Origin: Lacticaseibacillus paracasei subsp. paracasei
Lineage (GTDB): Bacteria; Bacillota; Bacilli; Lactobacillales; Lactobacillaceae
Direction of reading: 5' to 3'
DNA: 64,000 nt
Assembly: GCF_000829035.1 (NCBI RefSeq)
Contig: NZ_AP012541.1
Location: 2,604,001-2,668,000 of the forward strand
A program made the position numbers and the translations under genes. Positions 34,007 through 42,400 of the stretch are shown piece after piece. Below the pieces are notes generated by a model that did no database searches, was not told the DNA's origin, and saw nothing but the letters and a program-made list of their open reading frames with translations. Position 1 is the first letter of the stretch. Every line of letters begins with the position of its first letter.

Positions 34007-34202
34007 AATATCTAAATGTTTTTTAATAATTCTGTAACACCACGGTAACACTTGATATTGTCACTCATGCCGCGTTTGAAACAGGTGATGTTGCTTTTAA
34101 TTCGACCTTCAATACCTTATAATGGCGAAGTACAATGTCATCTTATTTGAGGAAGTGCTTGCCACGAAACAAGAACAAACGAAGAACAGGAGGCAGCGAT
34201 CA

Positions 34203-35573
34203 GTGAAGAAAAACAAGCGATGGCTCCTCGTTGTTGGCGTCCTCGTCGTACTCATGGGCGGATTTTACATCATTCAAAGTATGCATTATCGCGACCATTT
34301 TCTGCCAAACACAGAAATTCTCGGCGTCGATGTCTCCGGTCAGACCGTCAACGCGGCTAACAAGAAATTGACCGATCAATTCGATCAACGTCAGTACACA
34401 TTTGTTGAAAAGAATAAAAAGATTTTGAAAGTTAAAGGTGATGCTTTAGGACTTAGCCAAGATTTTAAAAAAGGCTTGACACAAATCCTTAACAAGCAAA
34501 ATCCTTGGCAATGGACGACATCAGTCTTTGCTGGTCAAAAAACCAATGCTCAGGAAGACCCTACTATTAACACTGCTGCTCTAAAGCAATTCGCAACTTC
34601 GACGGCTGATAAGTTAAATCAAAATCGTCAGGAACCGGTCAATGCGAAGCTTGTGACAAGCGGTGATCAGTTCAAGATTCAAAAGGAAGTTAATGGTGAT
34701 CAAATTGATGCCGACAAGCTGGCGACAACTGTCACAAGCGCACTTGATAACCATCGTCAAGTGATTGAACTAACAGATGCTTATAAAAAGCCAACGGTTA
34801 AAGCATCTGATCGCGACTTGCAGACAACTGAACGTGATATGAACAAACTTGCAAGCACCAAAGTCAGCTTGCAGATTCAAAGCACTACCGTCACGGTTCC
34901 GCAAGCAACTGTTTTGAGTTGGGTCACTAATGATAATGGTAAGGCAACGGTTTCTTCCCAAGCCATTACAAATTATGTCACGGCCTTGTCGCAACAATAC
35001 AGCACCATTCACAAGACTCGTCAATTTAATTCCCAACAACAAGGTACCGTTTCCGTTCCCGCTGGCACTTATGGTTGGAGCATCAACATTAGCGCCACCT
35101 CTGCTATGATTCTTGCTAGCGTAAAAGCTGGCCAAGACTTGAATAAAGAAGTCAGCCACAGCGGATCTGGTTATACAACCACTGGCGACATCGGCAATAC
35201 CTACGTGGAAGTCTCCAAAGAAAAACAACACGAATGGTATATTAAGGATGGCAAGGTCGTCATGGATTCTGACATCGTGACTGGTAAACCAGGCCAAGAT
35301 ACGCCGTCTGGTGTGTTCTATGTTTGGTCTAAGCAACGTAACGCTACCTTACGCGGGAAGAACGACGATGGCAGTTCTTATGCCAGTCCGGTTTCTTACT
35401 GGATGCCGATTGATTACACCGGTGTTGGTCTTCATGACAGTCCATGGCAACCAAAATACGGTGGTGATTGGTACAAAGAACATGGCTCTCATGGGTGCGT
35501 CAACAACCCACCAGACTTCATGGCGAAGTTATATGCAGCTGTTGACGAAGGCACACCTGTGATCGTGTATTAA
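34203..35573 (+). CDS. L,D-transpeptidase (YkuD) with N-terminal peptidoglycan-binding-like domain
   Basis: A 456-residue membrane-anchored enzyme. N-terminal transmembrane helix (WLLVVGVLVVLMGGFYII, about 7-24), two-part PG-binding-4-like region (from about 45, PNTEILGVDVSGQTVNAANK), and a C-terminal YkuD domain with the catalytic motif HGSHGCVNNPPDF and upstream HDSPWQPKYGG. Family members form 3-3 crosslinks or attach proteins to peptidoglycan through a catalytic cysteine, outside the cell. GTG 34203 is chosen because AGGAGG lies nine bases upstream; the ATG at 34122 falls in a TATAAT sequence and has no ribosome site. A second YkuD gene lies 1.4 kb downstream. Confidence 0.88.
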   Translation: MKKNKRWLLVVGVLVVLMGGFYIIQSMHYRDHFLPNTEILGVDVSGQTVNAANKKLTDQFDQRQYTFVEKNKKILKVKGDALGLSQDFKKGLTQILNKQNPWQWTTSVFAGQKTNAQEDPTINTAALKQFATSTADKLNQNRQEPVNAKLVTSGDQFKIQKEVNGDQIDADKLATTVTSALDNHRQVIELTDAYKKPTVKASDRDLQTTERDMNKLASTKVSLQIQSTTVTVPQATVLSWVTNDNGKATVSSQAITNYVTALSQQYSTIHKTRQFNSQQQGTVSVPAGTYGWSINISATSAMILASVKAGQDLNKEVSHSGSGYTTTGDIGNTYVEVSKEKQHEWYIKDGKVVMDSDIVTGKPGQDTPSGVFYVWSKQRNATLRGKNDDGSSYASPVSYWMPIDYTGVGLHDSPWQPKYGGDWYKEHGSHGCVNNPPDFMAKLYAAVDEGTPVIVY

Positions 35574-35614
35574 AAATAGATTCGCTCGACCCATAACTAT
35601 TCTTTTTAGCGTCA

Positions 35615-35657
35615 CAAAAAGACTTGATCCCCGATATCAAAGGATCAAGTCTTTTTT
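35615..35657 (+). terminator. Terminator after the first L,D-transpeptidase gene
   Basis: AAAAAGACTTGATCC / GGATCAAGTCTTTTTT, 15-bp stem with a 11-nt loop, T run on plus and A run allowing use on minus too. Confidence 0.92.
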
Positions 35658-35737
35658 GTTTATTCTAAATTGTAAACATTAGCTGATCGGACGCGACCTT
35701 ACGCCACTTGGCGCTAATGTTTCTTTGAGTCGTTTAT

Positions 35738-35862
35738 CTTCATTGCCTCCGGAAACGGAATTCAAAAGATCTTTATCAACAAAACGCTGGAACAATTAGG
35801 CATTCGTAAGGCTAATTGGTACAACTTCGGTAATATCAGTCATGCAACAAAAAAAAAAAGAA
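35738..35862 (+). pseudogene. Possible gene remnant
   Basis: About 40 codons without an ATG translate as FIASGNGIQKIFINKTLEQLG followed by IRKANWYNFGNISHATK, which looks like protein rather than random sequence. The SGNGI segment recalls FGGY-type sugar kinases, but the match is weak. It has no start, ends in a run of 12 A, and the rest of 35660-36060 shows nothing recognisable. Confidence 0.3.
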
Positions 35863-36074
35863 CCCATTATTTAATGACATGTCAGGAACGGTCACTGCAC
35901 TTTTAAAAACAATCGTTTCCGAATAGCATTGTGCAACAGATATAACATTACCTCTGAAAGTGATCTTCAGCATGAACAGTCCAGAAAAACGTTACACCGC
36001 CAGTGATCTATGGTATCATAAAGCAAGATTAGAATATTTTAATAAAGTGATACCTGTTTGATGGAGGAAAACGA

Positions 36075-36740
36075 ATGTTAATTAAGTCGTTAGTATTAAA
36101 AAAGGAGTTCCTGACCACTGTCAAGGAAACGGTCACCCTTGAAGACGCGCTGAAGATCCTTGAAGACTCCGGCTTTCGTTGTGTGCCGATTCTGGATGAA
36201 AGCGGCACGATCTTCCGTGGCAACATCTACAAGATGCACATTTATCGGCACAAGTCTCAAGGCGGTGACATGAGTTTGCCAGTGACCTATTTGCTGAAAA
36301 ATGCCACCAAGACGATTCCAGTCAATGCGCCATTCTTTAAAGTCTTCTTCAACATTAAGGATTTACCGTATATTGCTGTCCTTGATGAAAATGCCAACTT
36401 TTACGGTATCTTGACTCACGCTAAACTGCTTGGCATGCTGTCAGAAGCTTGGAACGTTGATGTTGGTTCCTACGTGCTGACAGTTATGTCGACTGGCGAG
36501 CGTGGCGATCTGGCCAAAATGAGCAAGATTTTGGCCAAGTATGTGTCCATTTCCGGGTGTATCACCTTGGATGCCAAACGCGACGAGTTCGTACGCCGCA
36601 CCCTCTTTACATTGCCGGCCTGAACTGATGAAAACACATTGAACGAAATCGTTTCCCGGCTTGAGAAAAAAAGCTTCCGCGTTGTTGAAATCGATGACTT
36701 GCAATCAGGCCAACCAATCCGCATCGATGAAGATCTCTAA
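36075..36740 (+). pseudogene. CBS-pair/ACT-like protein gene (CbpB type) with in-frame TGA
   Basis: Reads as one frame from ATG 36075 (GATGGAGGAAA upstream) to TAA 36740 with a single in-frame TGA at 36621-36623. The first 182 residues hold two CBS motifs (VTLEDALKILEDSGFRCVPI; LPYIAVLDENANFYGILT) and the start of an ACT-like fold (GSYVLTVMSTGERGDL). After TGA the frame continues TDENTLNEIVSRLEKKSFRV, the second helix and last strand of that fold. The family includes c-di-AMP-binding CbpB/DarB proteins. A GGA or CGA to TGA change would explain it. The truncated 182-residue product could still fold its CBS part. Confidence 0.8.
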
Positions 36741-36766
36741 TCTCCATGTAACGCTCACATAAACAA

Positions 36767-36808
36767 AAGAAGGTCGATCGTTTAATAAACGAATCGGGCT
36801 TTTTTTGT
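36767..36808 (+). terminator. Terminator after the CBS gene
   Basis: Imperfect hairpin AAGGTCGATCGTTT / AAACGAATCGGGCTT followed by seven T. Confidence 0.7.
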
Positions 36809-37015
36809 AAGCACGTGCAGAAGCGCTTGCAAGCCTGCAAGTGCCCTATGGTGGTGCGTGTGTTGGTGCATGATCGTGAACATGAAGAACCTGCCTTAAG
36901 AACCTTGCGCTTTGCGCGAAAGGTCTTTGCTGTCCACCTCATCAAAAATCCACTATAATATGGGATAATGCATTGCTTGTTGTTATCGCGCTGCATACTA
37001 AACGGGAGGAATAAC

Positions 37016-37720
37016 GTGAAACGTATCACTCGTTTTTTCGATCAGATCGCGGCCAGCATCCACTTTTTTAAGACACATCGTCTCAAGCGCAATTATCGAC
37101 GAGCACTTTTATTCTTCGCGATATTGTTGCCAGTTTGTGTTGTCGCAATTATAGCAGGTCAACGGTTACATCAGCCGACACCGTCAAGTTCGAAAGCCGC
37201 TATCGCTCTATCAACCACAAAAAAGAAACAACAACGTCACAAGGCCACCAGTCATAAAACCAAGGTACATACAGCCCCGAAGAACATTGACTGGACAGCA
37301 CCTTCCGAGAAACAGGCTTATCCCGACCTCACCCAGCATCCGAACATTACTTTAGATGTCAATCTAAAAAAGCAACGGGTTTTTATCAAGGAAGGCGACA
37401 AAACGCTATACACGATGTATGCGTCTACTGGTATTGATGACTCAACCCCACGAGGTGATTTTGCGATTCAAGACGAACGGGGTTATGAATTCTTCAATCC
37501 AAACGAACAAATGGGCGCCCATTATTATACAAGCTTTTATCTGCATGGAACTTATCTTTTTCATACCGTCCCGACAGATGTCGGCGGACAATACATCAAA
37601 AACGAGGCGGCTAAGCTTGGCAAAGAGCCTGGCTCTCATGGTTGCGTTCGGTTGAGTATTGCGGATGCTAAGTGGATATTCGAGCATGTGCCAACAGGGA
37701 CGCCAGTTAAAATTCATTAG
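37016..37720 (+). CDS. L,D-transpeptidase (YkuD), short form
   Basis: A 234-residue protein: basic N-terminus, a transmembrane helix (ALLFFAILLPVCVVAIIAG, about 32-50), a Ser/Thr/Lys-rich linker (about 55-95), then a YkuD domain with HGTYLFHTVPTD and the catalytic SHGCVRLSIADAKW near 205-218. It probably crosslinks peptidoglycan on the outer membrane face. GTG 37016 follows GGGAGGA by six bases; sixteen upstream codons from an ATG at 36968 have no ribosome site. A -10 TATAAT lies at 36954-36959. The shorter architecture lacks the PG-binding-4 region of the gene at 34203. Confidence 0.88.
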   Translation: MKRITRFFDQIAASIHFFKTHRLKRNYRRALLFFAILLPVCVVAIIAGQRLHQPTPSSSKAAIALSTTKKKQQRHKATSHKTKVHTAPKNIDWTAPSEKQAYPDLTQHPNITLDVNLKKQRVFIKEGDKTLYTMYASTGIDDSTPRGDFAIQDERGYEFFNPNEQMGAHYYTSFYLHGTYLFHTVPTDVGGQYIKNEAAKLGKEPGSHGCVRLSIADAKWIFEHVPTGTPVKIH

Positions 37721-37733
37721 TTTAGTGCCTCAA

Positions 37734-37789
37734 AAACCAGAGAAACCTGTTAATCAATCGACTGACTAACGGATTCCTCTGGTTTTTGT
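37734..37789. terminator. Bidirectional terminator between L,D-transpeptidase and gltD
   Basis: Long inverted repeat AAACCAGAG ... CTCTGGTTTTTG with additional pairing AACCTGTTAA / TTAACGGATT-like inside; T run on plus and A run at the other side. Confidence 0.78.
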
Positions 37790-37848
37790 GTAAGTACGTA
37801 TCAATCGTCAGAATGGTGAGCATTACTTTTCGCCAATCCGCCAACTAG

Positions 37849-39282
37849 TTAAATTTTCTCACTGGCCAACGTTTGCAATGATGCATCAATTTTCTCCGCA
37901 CACATCCTGCCTTCATGAATCCCCCAGATAACTAAACTTGGGCCGCGACGGCAATCACCGGCCACATAGATTTGCGTGTCATTGGTCGTGAAGTTATCAT
38001 TTTTGGCAGTGATGCCAAATTGATCAAAAAGCCATTGTTCAGCGCCAGTAAAGCCCATTGCCAAAACCACAAGATCGGCCTTAATTTTCTTTTCGGTGCC
38101 TGCCACTGGTTTAAAGTGATCAACCTGACTAATTTCTGCTTCTTTGACTTGGCCATCTTTGCCGAAGAAAGCCGTCACCGTCGAGGCATAGGCGGTAATG
38201 TCGCCAAACAATGCTTTAGCCTCTTTTTGCCCGTAGCCGGTTTTCAAAACCATCGGCCACTCAGGCCATTGATTTTGCGGTGTTAGTTCTGCTGGCAACG
38301 CTGGGGTGATTTCTAACTGGGTGATATCAGCGCATCCCTGACGAATCGCTGTGCCAATACAGTCATTACCAGTATCACCACCGCCAAGAACCAGAACATG
38401 TTTTCCCTTCAACTGATCATTTGCGGCTGGCCCATCTTTTAAAACTGTTTGGGTGGCTGCTTTGAGAAAATCTGTCGCTTGCATAATGCCTGAAAGTTCT
38501 CTGCCTGGCACCTTGAGATCTCGGGCTTCGCGCGCACCGGTGCAAATAACAACCCGGTCAAACGTTTTCTTCAGCTCATCAGCCGTGATGTCCTTACCAA
38601 CCTCCGTGTTTGCAACCAGTTCAATCCCCACTTTAGTCAACGTATCGATGCGGCGCTGAACGACATCTTTTGGTAACTTCATATTAGGAATGCCATACAT
38701 GAGAAAACCGCCAAAGCGATCATCGCGCTCAAATAAAGTGACGGCGTGCCCGAGCTGGTTCAATCGCCAAGCTGCAGCAATACCTGCCGGACCGCTGCCG
38801 ACGACTGCAATTTTTTTACCGGTGCGATGCAGGGGCTTACCAGAGTCAACCACCCAGCCATGTTTGAATGCTTGCTCGATAATAAATTTTTCGTTGTTAC
38901 GAATGGTAATGCCAGCGCCGTTGAGTGCCTGCACACAGGAAACTTCACAAGGTGCTGGGCAAACGCGTCCGGTCATATCCGGCAACATATTTGAGCGGCT
39001 CAATCGTTCAAACGCACGCTTATCCTGATCACGGTAAACCAGATCGTTCCATTCAGGAATCAGATTATCGTTGGGGCAACCACTCACGGCTCGTCCGCCG
39101 CCAAAAAAGACGCCATGATGGCAGAACGGAATACCACAGTTCATACAGCGCGCTGCTTGCTTACGACGTTCAGCCATGTCTAAATCAAGTTCCATCACGT
39201 TAAAATCTTTGATACGCTGCATGATTGGCCGCATTGGATCGTCTTGTCTAGGGTATTTTAAAAACCCTTTTGGATCTGCCAT
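37849..39282 (-). CDS. gltD: Glutamate synthase small subunit
   Basis: A 477-residue flavoprotein that passes electrons from NAD(P)H to GltB. N-terminal Fe-S segments RCMNCGIPFCHHG and CPAPCEVSC, FAD-binding VVGSGPAGIAAAWRL near 150, NAD(P)-binding VLVLGGGDTGNDC near 295, and the closing FAD motif YVAGDCRRGPSLVIWGIHEGR. Start ATG 39282 with GAGGAGGGA upstream. It follows gltB, separated only by repeat copy E. Together they make two glutamates from glutamine and 2-oxoglutarate. Confidence 0.96.
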   Translation of the reverse strand: MADPKGFLKYPRQDDPMRPIMQRIKDFNVMELDLDMAERRKQAARCMNCGIPFCHHGVFFGGGRAVSGCPNDNLIPEWNDLVYRDQDKRAFERLSRSNMLPDMTGRVCPAPCEVSCVQALNGAGITIRNNEKFIIEQAFKHGWVVDSGKPLHRTGKKIAVVGSGPAGIAAAWRLNQLGHAVTLFERDDRFGGFLMYGIPNMKLPKDVVQRRIDTLTKVGIELVANTEVGKDITADELKKTFDRVVICTGAREARDLKVPGRELSGIMQATDFLKAATQTVLKDGPAANDQLKGKHVLVLGGGDTGNDCIGTAIRQGCADITQLEITPALPAELTPQNQWPEWPMVLKTGYGQKEAKALFGDITAYASTVTAFFGKDGQVKEAEISQVDHFKPVAGTEKKIKADLVVLAMGFTGAEQWLFDQFGITAKNDNFTTNDTQIYVAGDCRRGPSLVIWGIHEGRMCAEKIDASLQTLASEKI

Positions 39283-39297
39283 GCTGTTCCCTCCTCG

Positions 39298-39417
39298 TAA
39301 ACGCGTTCACCAGCCCAGAAACCTGCGTATAAGGACCTCAAGCACACTGGCCAAAGCCCGGCCAATGCACTTGAGGCCGCTTATACTCCGGTTTCTAACC
39401 GGGCTGGTTCACGCTCT
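39298..39417 (-). repeat. Palindromic repeat family, copy E (inside the gltB-gltD operon)
   Basis: 120 bp filling the whole gap between the gltB stop and the gltD ribosome site, forward on minus (same as the operon). Outer stem CCAGCCC / GGGCTGG perfect, terminal GCGT / ACGC, inner stem CTCAAGTGCAT / GTGTGCTTGAG with three G-U pairs and no other mismatch, apical GGCC-GGGCTTT-GGCC. Confidence 0.9.
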
Positions 39418-42400
39418 CTATTTCATTGCTTCATCAAAGGCTTTTTCAATCACTTGTTCTTCTGAAAGTCCCGGTTTGGTGTAAGCATCAATCAAGTCGC
39501 GCATTCGGTGATAATCGCGGGGATAGACTTTTACAAACGTACCTTTTTCCTTTTCCCAGTGATCCAGAATCATCTGGGCCGTTTCCGAGTGAGTATACTG
39601 GACATGCTTTTTAAGTAGTTCAATCAGAATACTGTCGTCTCCAGCTTCATCCAAATGATAAAGATCAACTAGGTCTTGACTACAATGCTTCGCAAAATCG
39701 TGTGTCCAGTCATAGACATATGCAATGCCACCGGTCATCCCTGCTGCAAAATTACGGCCGGTTCGGCCAAGGATGACGGCGACACCTCCGGTCATGTATT
39801 CGCACCCATTATTACCAACACCTTCAACAACAACATTGGCGCCAGAATTACGGACACAGAACCGTTCGCCAGCACGGCCATTGAAATAAGCTTCGCCACC
39901 AGTTGCGCCAAAACACGCAACATTGCCGACAATCGGTGAATGGGTGTACAGTTCTCGAGCTTGTGGCGGTGCAGCAACGATCAAGCGACCGCCTGACAGG
40001 CCCTTGCCAACATAGTCATTGGCTTCACCGACCAACTTAATGGATAGTCCTTGGGTAATGAACGCTCCAAAACTTTGACCCGCCGTACCGTGATAGTTGA
40101 AAGCCAGTTGTCCTGGTTTTAATCCGTCATTACCAAAATGCGCCGCAATCCAGCCGCCTAAACGCGTGCCAACCGCGCGGTCCACATTATTGATTGGTAG
40201 GTCAATGGTTGTGGTATTTTGATTTTTGAGACTAGTTTCAGCAAATCGGTCTAAATCCGGCCAGTCATACTTTGGCTTGAAAGGATTGGCCTTTTTACGT
40301 TCAATTGGAATCGTTTTGCCCAGCATCCGATCATAGTTAAGGGTTTTGGCTTTCCCAAAAGGTACATACCGCGGCTTCAGATGCTCGCCGTGACCCACCA
40401 TTTGATCGACTGTGCGATAACCTAATGCCGCCATCTGTTCACGCAAATCTTCGGCCAAAAATTGCATCATGTGAATCACATTTTCGGGGCGTCCTGCATA
40501 TAACTTGCGCAGCTCTGGATTTTGGGTAGCGATACCGACCGGGCATGTGTTGAGGTTACATTTGCGCATCATGACACACCCAATAGCAACCATGGTTAAG
40601 GTACCAAAACTGAATTCCTCTGCGCCTAACATAATCGCAACAGCAATGTCGCGCCCTGTTAATAACTTGCCGTCAACTTCCAATGTCGTGCGTTGGCGCA
40701 ACTTGTTGAGCGCAAGCGTTTGATGGGCATCTGCTAGCCCCATTTCCCATGGCAACCCACAATCTCGGGTGGAGTTTCTTGGTGCCGCTCCAGTGCCGCC
40801 GTCATAGCCAGAGATCACGACCGTGTTAGCACCAGCTTTCACCACACCGGCCGCAATCGTACCAACCCCGGTTGAAGAAACTAATTTTACATTGATTTTG
40901 GCATACGGATTGACCTGTTTTAAATCATAAATCAATTGCGCGAGATCCTCGATGGAATAAATATCATGATGCGGTGGCGGCGAGATTAGCTGCACACCGG
41001 CAATCGAGCCGCGAATGCTGGCCACCCAAGGGTAAGCTTTCCCTGCTGGCAACTGCCCACCTTCACCCGGTTTGGCTCCTTGTGCCATTTTAATTTGGAT
41101 TTCTTCAGCACTCATCAGATACTCTGTGTTCACGCCAAAGCGCGCCGTTGACACCTGCTTGATTTTGCTGTTGCGGTTCAGACCATCTGCACCGATATGA
41201 AATCGATTTCTGTTTTCTCCGCCTTCCCCGGAATTACTACGTGCACCCAACTTGTTCATGGCAATGGCAATGGTTTCATGCGCTTCTTCAGAGAGTGCCC
41301 CAAAACTCATCGCGCCGGATTTGAACCGTTTCACAATGGAACTCACCGGCTCAACTTCACTCAACGGCACCGGTTTACGGCCGTTTTGATCAATCGTCCA
41401 CATTGATCTTAAGGTCACTGGATTTTCCTGTTCTTCGGCATCCAGCTCTGCCGTGTACTGTTGATAGGCCTGATAGTCGCCGTTCCTGACTGCTTTTTGG
41501 AATTGATAAATGCTCTTGGGATTGTACAGATGCTCTTCACCATCGGCCTTATATTGAAAACTCCCGCCAGAAGGCAAATCGTCAATCGCGTGATTGCTGA
41601 AGGCTCGCTGATACTTTTGGTAATACTCGTCCTCAAGCTGGTTAAGATTGATGCCACCAATCCGAGTTGGCGTTCCGGTGAAGTATTGGTCAATCAAACT
41701 ATCAGCCAAACCAACTGCTTCAAACAATTGCGCCCCTTGGTAGCCGGCGGTTGTCGAAATCCCCATACGGCTCATGATTTTGATGATCCCTTTGGTCGCC
41801 GCTTGGCAGTAATCTGGCAATTGCGCTTCAAGGCCACGTTCCTTTAGCGTCAAGAAAGCGCCATACGGATGAATGGCAGCGGCACCGTAACCGACCAGAC
41901 AGGCAAAATGATGAATTTCGCATGCCTCTGCCGTGTCAACGACGATAGACGCAGCAGTGCCTTTACTTTGCCGTACCAAATAATTATGCAAGCCTGATAC
42001 GGCCAACAAAACCGGAATCGTCATCTGATTGTCAGCAACTGGTCGATCACTCAACACTAAAATCGTTGCACCGCCATCAATCGCGTTTTCCGCCTGCGTG
42101 AAAAGATCCTTTAGCACGTGCGCCAAACGATCGGGCGTATCCGTCAAATCATAAGCCAACGACAATTTAGCGACTTGTAACATTGGCAAATCCAAGTTGA
42201 GAATTTTAGCATATTCTTGATCGCTTAAAATCGGGCTGTCAATTTTAAGCTTGTGACAATTTTCAGCAGTATCGCGCGTACAATCGCCATCGCGACCTAA
42301 AAAGCCAAAAGTCCCAATGACTACTTTTTCCCGTAATGGATCAATTGGCGGATTCGTCACTTGGGCAAACGACTGCTTAAAATACGTGAACAAAGATTGC

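Noticed and set aside
34122..34202. Upstream ATG start for the first L,D-transpeptidase
   Set aside because: The ATG overlaps a TATAAT sequence and lacks a ribosome site, while GTG 34203 has AGGAGG and begins a proper membrane anchor.
36621..36623. TGA read as selenocysteine in the CBS gene
   Set aside because: No SECIS-like hairpin follows, the position is not a redox site, and this group lacks selenoproteins as far as I know.
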